DNA of 64,000 nucleotides from Nocardia acididurans (GTDB lineage Bacteria > Actinomycetota > Actinomycetes > Mycobacteriales > Mycobacteriaceae): NCBI RefSeq assembly GCF_016741815.1, contig NZ_JAERRJ010000006.1, positions 310,001 to 374,000 of the forward strand. The letters are read 5' to 3'. The notes under the pieces were generated by a model that ran no database searches, was not told the DNA's origin, and was given only the letters and a program-made list of their open reading frames with translations. A program made the position numbers and the translations under genes. Below are positions 53,683 to 63,542 of this stretch, in pieces (the stretch's first letter is position 1; the number at the start of each line of letters is the position of its first letter).

Positions 53683-55002
53683 CTACGCGGCGGCGGGAAC
53701 CTGGCGGCCGAGGTGGACGGGCAGGTGCGCGTAGCCGTGCAGGTTGAACTGGAGCCTGCGTTCGGGGGTGCCCGCCAGGCGCAGGTCCGGGAACCGCTCG
53801 AACAGGGTGCGCAGCGCGTACGCGCCCTCCATGCGGGCCAGGCTGGCCCCCAGGCACACGTGCGGCCCGCTCGAGAACGACAGGTGCTCTTTGACATTCG
53901 CGCGCGTGATGTCGAAGGCGTTCGGGTTCTCGAAGATCTTCGGATCCCGGTTCGCGCCCGCCAGGATCATCACCACCACATTGCCGGGCCGCAGCGTCAC
54001 CCCCGCGATCTCCATCTCGCACAGCGCCATTCGCGCCGTGGACTGCACCGGTGAATCGAAGCGCAGAACCTCCTCCACCGCCTGCGGCCACAGTGCGGGC
54101 TCGGCGTGCAACAGCTCGAGCTGATCCGGATGCGCCAGCAGCTGCGTCACGCCGTTGCCGATGAGGTTCACGGTGGTCTCGAAGCCCGCGCCGAACAGCA
54201 GGCTGGCCGTCGACTTCAGCTCGTCGGGGTCGAGTTCGTTCGCGGTCACCAGGCTGCTGAGAATATTGTCGCCAGGGTTCGCCCGCAGCTCGGTGATCAG
54301 ATTGTCGAGAAACGCGTCCACCTGCGCCAGGGTGGCCGCGGCCAGCCGGTAGGTGCGCAGCGGCACACCGAAGTCCAGCAGTGGCGTCACCCGGTCGCCC
54401 CAGCTGAGGAACCGTTCCCGATTCTCGGAATCGACTCCCACCCCGAGCATTTCGGCGATCAGCGCCATGGGCAGCTGGGCGGCGAAGGCTTCGATCAGAT
54501 CCACCGTCCCGTTCGCGGGCAGCGCGTCGAGCAGCTCGGTGGTCACCGACTCCACCCGGTCGCGCAGTTTGCCGATGGCGCGCGGCGTGAACGCGGCCGA
54601 CACCGATTTGCGCACCCGCGTGTGATCCGGCGGATCCAGCATGAGCAGGGACGGCGGGTCCACCGGGTTCGCGGGCAGGATCGCACTGCGCAGCAGCCGC
54701 CGCAGCGAATCCGGCATCTCCGCCTTGCCCGGCGTATTGATATCCGGGGTGATGAACGCGCCGAACCTGTTGTCGCGCAGGATGCTCCGGCTCAGCTCGT
54801 AGTCGACCGTCACCCAGTTGATGGAGGTCGGAACCAGCCGCCCGGCCTGCCGCAGTTCCTCCACCACCGGATACGGGTTCTCCCGGCCCTCACTGCCCAC
54901 CATCAACCGCGCGAACGGGTCACCGCGCCTGGCCCGGCGGCGCAGCATCGCGCGCGGCATACCCTGCTCCATCGTCCAGCGTATCCACTGCCGCGGCTTC
55001 AT
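53683..55002 (-). CDS. Cytochrome P450 (CYP140-like), tandem copy 4
   Basis: This 439-residue P450 has I-helix GAGFETTVNL, K-helix EEVLRF, and heme loop FSSGPHVCLGASLAR with Cys near residue 381. Its N-terminus and overall pattern resemble mycobacterial CYP140. It is the last of four tandem genes. An AAGGAG site lies 10 bases before its ATG, and it follows the third copy by 30 bp, so it is probably read with it. No ferredoxin or reductase gene lies nearby, so electrons must come from elsewhere. Confidence 0.93.
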   Translation of the reverse strand: MKPRQWIRWTMEQGMPRAMLRRRARRGDPFARLMVGSEGRENPYPVVEELRQAGRLVPTSINWVTVDYELSRSILRDNRFGAFITPDINTPGKAEMPDSLRRLLRSAILPANPVDPPSLLMLDPPDHTRVRKSVSAAFTPRAIGKLRDRVESVTTELLDALPANGTVDLIEAFAAQLPMALIAEMLGVGVDSENRERFLSWGDRVTPLLDFGVPLRTYRLAAATLAQVDAFLDNLITELRANPGDNILSSLVTANELDPDELKSTASLLFGAGFETTVNLIGNGVTQLLAHPDQLELLHAEPALWPQAVEEVLRFDSPVQSTARMALCEMEIAGVTLRPGNVVVMILAGANRDPKIFENPNAFDITRANVKEHLSFSSGPHVCLGASLARMEGAYALRTLFERFPDLRLAGTPERRLQFNLHGYAHLPVHLGRQVPAAA

Positions 55003-55032
55003 CGTGTGAAATCTCCTTGTCGAAACGGTCTG

Positions 55033-56331
<1,299 letters not shown>

Positions 56332-56363
56332 TCGCGGACTCCCTCACTGTCGGAAGTTGACAC

Positions 56364-56429
56364 GTTACTGAAATCCGTTGGGGCGGAGAACGAACCACGG
56401 GCGGAGTAACAGTTCCTACCGGGGTAGGA
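56364..56429 (-). promoter_or_regulatory. Putative promoter/operator of P450 copy 3
   Basis: On the minus strand, TTCAGTAAC (56372-56364) lies 33 bases before the start, a spacing shared with copies 1 and 2. Further upstream TCCTACC-GG-GGTAGGA (56414-56429) forms a perfect inverted repeat, 11 bases past the preceding gene's stop, so it might instead be a terminator. Confidence 0.55.
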
Positions 56430-56439
56430 CGACATCGGT

Positions 56440-57738
56440 TCACACCTGGGCGGTCACGCGCTTCCCGAGCCGCGCGGGCATGTGCGTGAAGCCGTACAGG
56501 GTGTAGAGCGGACGGCGTTGCGGCGTACCCGCCAGCGCGAGATCGGGGAAGCGCTCGAACAGGGACCGCAGCGCGTGCGTGGCCTCCATCCGCGCCAGGC
56601 TCGCACCCAGGCAGCTGTGGATACCGCTGGAAAACGACAGGTGGTCCTTGGCGTTCGCGCGGGTCACGTCGAAGACGCCCGGATTCTCGAACACCCCCGG
56701 ATCGCGGTTCGCGCCCGCCAGCGAGGTCACCACCACGGTGCCCTTCCGCGCCCGTCTGCCCCCGATCTCGGTGTCGGACTTGGCGATTCGCGCGGTATTG
56801 GTGACCGGTGCGTCGAAGCGCAGGATCTCCTCCGTCGCGGTCGGCCACAGCGCCGGATCCGCGCGCAGCAGCGCCAGCTGATCGGGATGCTCGAGCAGCC
56901 GGTTCACCCCGTTGCCGATCAGGTTGACCGTGGTCTCGAAACCCGCGCCCATCAGCAGTGACGCGGTGGCCTTGAGTTCGCGGTCGTCGAGCTCCCCGGC
57001 GGTGACCAGACTGCTCAGGATGTCCTCGCCCGGTTCCCGGCGCAGTCGCGCGATATGCGCGTCCAGGTAGCCGTCCATGACCCGCATGGATTCGACCGCG
57101 ATACGCCACTGCTTCCACGTGATGCCGATATCCAGCATGGCCGTGATCTCGTCACCCCAGGTCAGGAACCGGTCCCTGGACTCGTCCGGGAAACCGAGCA
57201 TGTCGGAGATGATGGCGATCGGCAGCCGGGCGGCGAAATCCGTGACCAGATCGGCGGATCCGCCCTCGGGCAGCGCGTCGAGGAGGTCGGCCGTCACCGC
57301 CTCGACGCGCTCGCGCAGCCGGGCGATGGCGCGCGGCGTGAACGCCTTGGACACCGACTTGCGCAGGCGTGTGTGATCGGGCGGATCGAGCACCAGCATG
57401 GACGGCGGCTCCACCGGATTGGGCGGCAGCGCCACCGCGTTCAGGATCGCCCGCAGTGCCGTGGGAGTGCTCGTGGAATCGATGCCGAAGATGCCGAAGT
57501 CGTTGGACCGCAGCAGGTTCCGAGTGATCTCGTAGTCGGTGGTGACCCAGCCGACCGGGCTGCGGTACATGCGCCCGCGCTGCCGGATCTCCTCGATGTA
57601 CGGGTAGGGATCGTGCAGCCCCTGCGGCGCGGCGAGCAGTATCCCGAACGGGTCACCGCGCCGGGCCTGCCTTTTCAGCGCCGCCCGCACCAGACCCTGC
57701 TCGACCAGCCACCGCATCCGGTATCGCGCACTCAGCAT
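56440..57738 (-). CDS. Cytochrome P450 (CYP140-like), tandem copy 2
   Basis: This 432-residue P450 starts at an ATG with GGGGAG six bases upstream. It has MGAGFETTVNL, EEILRF, and heme loop FSSGIHSCLGASLAR (Cys near 376). It is closest in pattern to copy 3 and is most simply explained as a duplicate. Substrate unknown. Confidence 0.93.
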   Translation of the reverse strand: MLSARYRMRWLVEQGLVRAALKRQARRGDPFGILLAAPQGLHDPYPYIEEIRQRGRMYRSPVGWVTTDYEITRNLLRSNDFGIFGIDSTSTPTALRAILNAVALPPNPVEPPSMLVLDPPDHTRLRKSVSKAFTPRAIARLRERVEAVTADLLDALPEGGSADLVTDFAARLPIAIISDMLGFPDESRDRFLTWGDEITAMLDIGITWKQWRIAVESMRVMDGYLDAHIARLRREPGEDILSSLVTAGELDDRELKATASLLMGAGFETTVNLIGNGVNRLLEHPDQLALLRADPALWPTATEEILRFDAPVTNTARIAKSDTEIGGRRARKGTVVVTSLAGANRDPGVFENPGVFDVTRANAKDHLSFSSGIHSCLGASLARMEATHALRSLFERFPDLALAGTPQRRPLYTLYGFTHMPARLGKRVTAQV

Positions 57739-57771
57739 CGCTGACTCCCCGTCGTCGTCGGATGCCTCCAC

Positions 57772-57838
57772 GGTACGGAAAGCCGGTGCGCGGGAAACAG
57801 CCGGAGGAGGGATCGGTCGCTCCTACCGTGGTAGGAGC
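57772..57838 (-). promoter_or_regulatory. Putative promoter/operator of P450 copy 2
   Basis: TTCCGTACC (minus strand, 57780-57772) is 34 bases before the start. GCTCCTACC-GT-GGTAGGAGC (57819-57838) is a perfect 9-bp inverted repeat with the same core and position as upstream of copy 3. It also lies 21 bases past the preceding gene's stop. Confidence 0.55.
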
Positions 57839-57858
57839 GCCGCTCCGCCCGCGTGGCG

Positions 57859-59157
57859 TCAAACGCCCAGGACAGCGCGCTTTCCCAGCCGCACCGGCAG
57901 CGACGAGTAACCGCGCAGCGTATGCCTGCGCAGCCGCCGCGGCGCACCGTGCAAGGCCAGCTCCGGGAACTGTTCGAACAGCGACCGCAGCGCGTGCGTG
58001 GCCTCCATGCGCGCCAGGCTCGCACCCAGACAGACATGCGGGCCGCTGATGAACGACAGATGCTCCCGCGCGTTCTTGCGGGTGATGTCGAAACGATTCG
58101 GATCCTCGAACATCTTCGGATCGCGATTCGCGCCCGGCAGCGACAGGATCACCGCACTGCCCGCCGGTAGCTCGATTCCACCGACCTCGGTGTCGCGCAA
58201 CGCCACCCGGCCGGTGTTCATGACCGGGGTGTCCAGGCGCAGCAGCTCCTCCACCGCCTGCGGCCACAGCGCCGGATCGCTGCGCAGCTTCGCCAGCTGC
58301 TCCGGATGTTCCAGCAGGCGCACAATCGAATTGGCGATGAGGTTCACGGTGGTCTCGAAGCCCGCCGCCATCATGAGGATGGCGTTCGACTTCAATTCCT
58401 GATGGGTCAGATCGGTCTCGGTGATCAGGCCGCTGAGAATGTCCGCGCCGGGCTCGCCGCGCAGTGACTCGATGTGCGCGTCGAGGTACTCGTCCATGCG
58501 GAAGGTCGCCGCCACGGCGTGCGACCAGGTGCTCCAGTCGATGCCGATATCCAGCAGCGGCGTGAATTCCTCACCCCAGTGCAGGAATTGGGCGCGCGAC
58601 TCGTCGGGGAAGCCGAGCATGGCGGAGATGATGGCGATCGGCACCTGCGACGCGAAATCGCCGATCAGGTCGGCGGATCCGTTGTCGGGCATGGCCTCGA
58701 GGAGTTCGGCGGTCACCGATTCCACGCGCTCGCGCAGGCGGCCGATGGCGCGCGGGGTGAACGCCGCCGACACCGATTTGCGCAGCCGGGTGTGCTCCGG
58801 CGCGTCCATCAGGATCATGGCCGGGGGCGCGACCGGGTTCGCCGGAATCGGCGCGGCCTTGATCCGGTCCTTCACGAACTGCGGCGTCTGCGCGGCATCC
58901 GGGCCGAGCACACCCCAGTCGCCGCCGCGCAGGATCTGCCGGCTCACCTCGTAATCGACTGTGGCCCAGCCGAACGGCATGCGATAGAGCGGACCGGCCT
59001 GCCGGATCTCCTCGATGAAGCGGAACGGATCTTCCATTCCGGCGTCGCTGCCGACCAATCGGGCGAACGGGTCGCCGCGCCAGGCCAGGACCCGCAGCAG
59101 GAAGCCGGGGCCGCCCTGCTCCAGCAGCCAGCGCAGCGCATACCGTGGGCTCAACAT
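57859..59157 (-). CDS. Cytochrome P450 (CYP140-like), tandem copy 1
   Basis: This 432-residue P450 is the first in transcription order, starting at an ATG with AGGAGGGG upstream. It has MAAGFETTVNL, EELLRL and heme loop FISGPHVCLGASLAR (Cys near 376). The promoter region contains the shared element plus a separate TAGTCG palindrome not seen before the other copies, so its control may differ. Confidence 0.93.
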   Translation of the reverse strand: MLSPRYALRWLLEQGGPGFLLRVLAWRGDPFARLVGSDAGMEDPFRFIEEIRQAGPLYRMPFGWATVDYEVSRQILRGGDWGVLGPDAAQTPQFVKDRIKAAPIPANPVAPPAMILMDAPEHTRLRKSVSAAFTPRAIGRLRERVESVTAELLEAMPDNGSADLIGDFASQVPIAIISAMLGFPDESRAQFLHWGEEFTPLLDIGIDWSTWSHAVAATFRMDEYLDAHIESLRGEPGADILSGLITETDLTHQELKSNAILMMAAGFETTVNLIANSIVRLLEHPEQLAKLRSDPALWPQAVEELLRLDTPVMNTGRVALRDTEVGGIELPAGSAVILSLPGANRDPKMFEDPNRFDITRKNAREHLSFISGPHVCLGASLARMEATHALRSLFEQFPELALHGAPRRLRRHTLRGYSSLPVRLGKRAVLGV

Positions 59158-59171
59158 CAGGAATCCCCTCC

Positions 59172-59198
59172 TAGTCGGTCGACTAAGAAGGTACTGAA
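59172..59198. promoter_or_regulatory. Palindromic operator and shared element before P450 copy 1
   Basis: TAGTCGGTCGACTA (59172-59185) is an inverted repeat of TAGTCG of the type often bound by TetR repressors, lying 15 to 28 bases before the start. TTCAGTACC (minus strand, 59198-59190) is 33 bases from the start, as in copies 2 and 3. Confidence 0.6.
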
Positions 59199-59246
59199 CA
59201 GTCCGCCAACCCGCTCGGGAAGAACACCGCGCCGCGGCGGCCCCGC

Positions 59247-59966
59247 TCAGGAAGTCCGTTGCGCCGTCACGCGTTCCGACGCGATCCGCCGTTCCCGCAG
59301 CGCCGCATCGGGATTCGTTACCTGCACCAGCGACGCACCCGCCGCCAGCACCGCCAGGAAACCGTCGATCAGCTCGGCCGGCGTCTCCCACGACGTGGTC
59401 GACAGCACCCGGTCCTCGGCCGTGAAACCCTGCCGCGCAGCCGATTTCCGCGCCTGCTCGAACACCTCCGACACCGACATATTGTCCAGCGCGCAGCCGA
59501 TGCCGCCGGGCCGGAACTGATCGCCGTGCACCCGCACCGAGGTCGCGTAATCGGTGACGCCGATCGGCAGGTCCCGCACCGGCATCCCCATCGGATCCAG
59601 GGACAGCGCGGCGATCTCGGCGATATCGCCCGCCTCGTCGATGCGCTCGGCCGTCACCAGCGCCAGTTCGGCGTCCGGATCGGCGTGCAGCACCACCTCG
59701 GTCCCGGCCCACCAGCAGCCCAGCAGCACCGCCGCGGTCTGCCAGTGCGCGGGCAGCAGCACCGCGACGCGCGCCCCCGCCGACAGCCCGAACTCGTCCC
59801 GAATCATATTGGCGGTCTTGGCCGCCCAGTTCGCCAGCGTCAGCGCCGACAGCTCGATGCGCGCGCCGGTGGCGTCGTCGTAATAGGTGATCCGCGGGCC
59901 CGCCGGATCGCGGGCGAGGATGGGGTCGAGCACCGCCTCGGTGAGGGTCTCGTTCAGTTCACGCAT
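59247..59966 (-). CDS. TIGR03089 family protein (Rv3268-like), adenylation-domain remnant fold
   Basis: This 239-residue protein resembles the N-terminal part of AMP-binding enzymes (LTLANWAAKTANMIRDEFGLSAGARVAVLLPAHWQTAAVLLGCWWAGTEVV) but has no ATP loop or C-terminal domain. It belongs to the small actinobacterial family that lies beside the LCP protein in mycobacteria (Rv3268 next to Rv3267). It overlaps the LCP gene by 13 bases and is presumably co-translated. Function unknown; a link to wall-polymer transfer is suggested by synteny only. Confidence 0.88.
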   Translation of the reverse strand: MRELNETLTEAVLDPILARDPAGPRITYYDDATGARIELSALTLANWAAKTANMIRDEFGLSAGARVAVLLPAHWQTAAVLLGCWWAGTEVVLHADPDAELALVTAERIDEAGDIAEIAALSLDPMGMPVRDLPIGVTDYATSVRVHGDQFRPGGIGCALDNMSVSEVFEQARKSAARQGFTAEDRVLSTTSWETPAELIDGFLAVLAAGASLVQVTNPDAALRERRIASERVTAQRTS

Positions 59967-61468
59967 TTCGGTCCGTTCTGGCCGGCATCGATGGGTGGTG
60001 CGGGCGGCACCGGCGTCATGGTGGACGAACTCGAGAAATCCATCGTGGTCGCCGGAGCGGAGCCCGGACCAGAGTAGTCACCCGCCAGCACCACGCGAAC
60101 CGAACCCTCCGGCAGGCCCGACTCCGCCAGCACCGGGACCCCGCCCAGGGCCTGCGCCACCGCGCGGGCCTTCGCGTTCTTGGCGTCACCGGTCAGCACC
60201 CGGGTGCTCTGGATCGGGCCGCCGATCCAGTTGTCCACGGTGCCGGTGCGGAAACCCTTGCCCTGCAGCGCCTGCGCCACACTCCCGGCCATACCGCCCA
60301 CACCGCTGGCGTTGTAGACGTCCACGGTGACGGTCGAGGGATCCACGCCGTTGGTCTCCGCATGCGCGTCGTCCTCGCCACCGCCGCCGATGGTCTCGGC
60401 GACATACTTCTGCACGGCCGCCGGATCGACGCGCACCACCGATTCGCCGTCATCGGTCCAGCCGTTGAGATCCTGCACCGGGATGGTCTCGAACTCGACC
60501 TTGCCGCCGGACAGATCCTGCAGCTGCGACAGGAACTTCAGCACATCCCAGTCCTCGTCCAGCACGATGGTGCGGCCCACGGCGTTGCTCAGGTCCTGCA
60601 GCCGGCTCGGGCTGGTGAGCGTCTTCGCGCTCAGCACCTGATGCACCAGCTGTGCCATGTACACCTGCTGGCGCACGATGCGATCCAGGTCGCCCCGGGG
60701 TAGCTCGTGGCGCTGACGGACGAAGCTCAGCGCCTGCGCGCCGTCCAGGCGCTGGCGGCCCGCCGGGAAGTCCGCGCCCGACATCGGCTCGTACACCGCA
60801 TTGTTCAGGCAGACGTCGACCCCGCCGACGGCATCGGTGAGCAGCACGAAACCGAGCAGCCCGACCTCGGCGTAATGGTCGACGGTGATACCGGTGAGGT
60901 TGGCGACCGACTTGATCAGCGCCTGGCGTCCGGCCTGGCTCGACTCCTGGTCGGCCTGCTTCGCGGACTCGCCCTGATCGAGCAGCTTCTGCTGCTTGGC
61001 CAGTTTGGTCACGCCGTACGCCGAATTGATCTTGCCCATGCCCAGGCCCGGGATATCCACATAGGAGTCGCGCGGGATGGAGATGGCCGTCGCACTGCGG
61101 CCGTCGTTCGGCACCCGGATCAAGATGATGGTGTCGGTGTTCAAACCGACCTCGTCACCGGCGTGCAGCATGGCGCGCTCGTCATCGGAGAGCGGGTTGC
61201 CGTGCGCGTCCGTCCGCGCGTCGATGCCGACCATCAGAATGTCGACCGCGCCGTCCTTGCCCCCGCCCAGGCCCAGATCACCGATCCGCTCGATACTCGA
61301 CACCAGCTGATCCACGCTGTGCCAGCCCAGACCCGTGATCACCAGGACCAGCGCCGCGGCCGCCGTGAGGAATACGCGCACGGAACCCCCGCCTCTACCG
61401 CCGCGCTTCGCATTCGAGATCGAATGATGCGGCGGTAGCGGTGCGGATGCCCTCGTGCTCTCCGGCAA
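59954..61468 (-). CDS. LytR-CpsA-Psr (LCP) wall-polymer ligase, Rv3267-like
   Basis: This 504-residue protein has a short cytoplasmic end, one membrane helix (about 31-50, VFLTAAAALVLVITGLG), an LCP domain (about 75-265) with DILMVGIDAR, DTIILIRVPNDGRSATAISIPRDSYVDIPGLG, and LSFVRQRHELPRGDLDRIVRQQ (the conserved Arg cluster), and a C-terminal LytR_C domain (about 370-465). LCP proteins transfer lipid-linked polymers to peptidoglycan; in mycobacteria this is arabinogalactan. It starts at TTG 61468. The divergent rmlD/wbbL genes make the linker rhamnose, which fits this role. Confidence 0.93.
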   Translation of the reverse strand: MPESTRASAPLPPHHSISNAKRGGRGGGSVRVFLTAAAALVLVITGLGWHSVDQLVSSIERIGDLGLGGGKDGAVDILMVGIDARTDAHGNPLSDDERAMLHAGDEVGLNTDTIILIRVPNDGRSATAISIPRDSYVDIPGLGMGKINSAYGVTKLAKQQKLLDQGESAKQADQESSQAGRQALIKSVANLTGITVDHYAEVGLLGFVLLTDAVGGVDVCLNNAVYEPMSGADFPAGRQRLDGAQALSFVRQRHELPRGDLDRIVRQQVYMAQLVHQVLSAKTLTSPSRLQDLSNAVGRTIVLDEDWDVLKFLSQLQDLSGGKVEFETIPVQDLNGWTDDGESVVRVDPAAVQKYVAETIGGGGEDDAHAETNGVDPSTVTVDVYNASGVGGMAGSVAQALQGKGFRTGTVDNWIGGPIQSTRVLTGDAKNAKARAVAQALGGVPVLAESGLPEGSVRVVLAGDYSGPGSAPATTMDFSSSSTMTPVPPAPPIDAGQNGPKCVN

Positions 61469-61691
61469 CCTTGATTCCTTTCGATGATCCGGCTCGGCCG
61501 CACCCCGCGATCGGGTGATGCCGATGGAATGCCCCCTGAGTGCAGGCTAGACGCGCCAACCGGTATGTCGGTGTAGCCGACGCTCCGTGAGTCGTGTGCC
61601 CGCAGTTCCAGACGACTCCTGCATCACCGGCAAAGCCGCAGGTGACAAGCGGTGCGGGCGGAGATCGGCCGGTCGTGCGAGACTGGCCGCC

Positions 61692-62567
61692 GTGACATCC
61701 GCCTCCCTGCCGCCCGCGCACGCATCGCTCCCGCCCCGGGTGGTGGTGACCGGGGCGCACGGGCAACTCGGCCGCGCGCTGCTGCGGCTTTCGCCCGATG
61801 CACACGGATTCGGACGGGACGAACTCGACATCACCGATGCCGACGCGGTGCGCGGGATCGTGAATCCCGGTGATGTGCTGGTGAATTGCGCGGCCTACAC
61901 CGCCGTCGATCAGGCGGAGCGCGAGGTGGACGCCGCCTTCGCGGTGAACGCCACCGGGCCCGCGGTCCTGGCCGCTGCGTGCGCCGCGGCGGGGGCGCGG
62001 CTCATCCACGTCTCGACCGACTACGTGTTTCCGGGCAATGCCTCCAAGCCCTATGAGCCGGAGGATCCGACCGGGCCCGCCACCGTCTACGGGCGGTCCA
62101 AACTGGCCGGGGAGCAGGCCGTGCTGGAATGTGCCCCGGATGCCCATATCGTCCGCACCGCTTGGGTTTACACCGGGCGCGGCGGTGACTTCGTCGCCAC
62201 CATGCGGCGGCTCGAACGCGAACGCGACACCGTGAATGTGGTGAACGATCAGATCGGCTCGCCCACCTACGCGGTCGATCTGGCGGCGGGGCTGCTGGAA
62301 CTGGCGGGCAAGCCGGGCGCACCGCGAATCCTGCACGCCACCAACGCCGGACAGGCCAGTTGGTTCGATCTGGCTCGGGCCGTATTCACGGGAATCGGCG
62401 CCGATCCCGAGCGCGTACGCCCCTGCGGCACCGACGAATTCCCGAGACCCGCTCCGCGCCCGGCATATTCGGTCCTATCCGGCAAATCCTGGGCCGCCGC
62501 CGGGCTCACGCCGCTGCGTAGCTGGGAACCCGCTCTGAACGACGCGCTCGCCGCCGTCACCGACTAG
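61692..62567 (+). CDS. rmlD: dTDP-4-dehydrorhamnose reductase
   Basis: This 291-residue short-chain dehydrogenase has VVVTGAHGQLGRALL (the NADPH-binding Gly-rich turn near 17-31), VSTDYVFPG, and YGRSKLAGE with Tyr133 and Lys137 as the catalytic pair. It performs the last step of dTDP-L-rhamnose synthesis, the donor for the arabinogalactan-peptidoglycan linker. GTG at 61692 is chosen over upstream frame that lacks family features. wbbL starts 11 bases after its stop. Confidence 0.95.
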   Translation: MTSASLPPAHASLPPRVVVTGAHGQLGRALLRLSPDAHGFGRDELDITDADAVRGIVNPGDVLVNCAAYTAVDQAEREVDAAFAVNATGPAVLAAACAAAGARLIHVSTDYVFPGNASKPYEPEDPTGPATVYGRSKLAGEQAVLECAPDAHIVRTAWVYTGRGGDFVATMRRLERERDTVNVVNDQIGSPTYAVDLAAGLLELAGKPGAPRILHATNAGQASWFDLARAVFTGIGADPERVRPCGTDEFPRPAPRPAYSVLSGKSWAAAGLTPLRSWEPALNDALAAVTD

Positions 62568-62578
62568 GCTGGACGCCC

Positions 62579-63490
62579 GTGAGCCCCTCGGATTCTGTCG
62601 GACGGCCGACCCTGGCCGTCGTCACGGTGACCTACTCGCCCGGTGAGCACCTGGAACACTTCATCAGCACGCTAGCCACCGCGACCAGCGAGAAGCCGCA
62701 GGTCATCCTGGCCGACAACGGCTCGAACGACGGCGTGCCCGAACTGGTCGCCGACGCCAACGAACACGTGCGACTGCTGCGCACCGGCGGCAATATCGGC
62801 TACGGCGGCGCCATCAACCGCGCCGTCGCCGAAATCGACCCGGACATCGAATTCATCGTCATCTCCAACCCCGACATCCGCTGGGGCACCGACTCCATCG
62901 ACATCCTGCTCGAGGCCGCCAAGCGCTGGCCGCGCGCCGGAGCCATCGGGCCCATGGTGCTCGAGCCGGACGGCAGCACCTATCCGTCCGCGCGGTCCGT
63001 GCCCGGCATCGCCGACGGCGCGGGCCACGCCATCTTCGGCACCATCTGGCCCGGCAACCCCTGGACCCAGAAGTACCGCCAGGACAACGCCGCCATCTCC
63101 GAACGCACCGTCGGCTGGCTGTCCGGCTCCTGCCTGCTCGTGCGCCGCGCCGCCTTCGACTCCATCGACGGATTCGACTCCCGCTACTTCATGTACATGG
63201 AGGATGTGGACTTCGGCGACCGCATGGGCAAGGCCGGCTGGCACAATGTGTTCGTACCATCCGCAGAGGTCACGCACGCCAAGGGCCACGCGGCGGGCAA
63301 GCATCCCGAGACGATGCTCCCGGCCCACCATGCCAGCGCCTACCGCTTCCAGGCGGACCGGCATCCACACTGGTGGCAGGCGCCGCTGCGGGTCGCTCTG
63401 AAGGCCGGACTTGCGATCCGCTGCAAGCTTGCGGTTCGATCCGCACTGCGCGAACGCGATCGCGCATGCCGGCTCGAGCATCGGGAGTGA
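62579..63490 (+). CDS. wbbL: Rhamnosyltransferase WbbL-like (GT2)
   Basis: This 303-residue GT2 enzyme has LAVVTVTYSPGEHLEHF, ILADNGSNDGVPEL, the acidic ISNPDIRW, and FMYMEDVDFGDRMGKAGW, the family's conserved Glu/Asp motif. In mycobacteria WbbL adds rhamnose to GlcNAc-diphospho-lipid to make the linker that joins arabinogalactan to peptidoglycan. The gene order rmlD-wbbL-nucleotidyltransferase matches Rv3266c-Rv3264c. GTG start. Confidence 0.95.
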   Translation: MSPSDSVGRPTLAVVTVTYSPGEHLEHFISTLATATSEKPQVILADNGSNDGVPELVADANEHVRLLRTGGNIGYGGAINRAVAEIDPDIEFIVISNPDIRWGTDSIDILLEAAKRWPRAGAIGPMVLEPDGSTYPSARSVPGIADGAGHAIFGTIWPGNPWTQKYRQDNAAISERTVGWLSGSCLLVRRAAFDSIDGFDSRYFMYMEDVDFGDRMGKAGWHNVFVPSAEVTHAKGHAAGKHPETMLPAHHASAYRFQADRHPHWWQAPLRVALKAGLAIRCKLAVRSALRERDRACRLEHRE

Positions 63491-63542
63491 TTGTTCTCGG
63501 GCTCCTGACCGGATACCTATACACCTGACAACAGGGGAGAAA

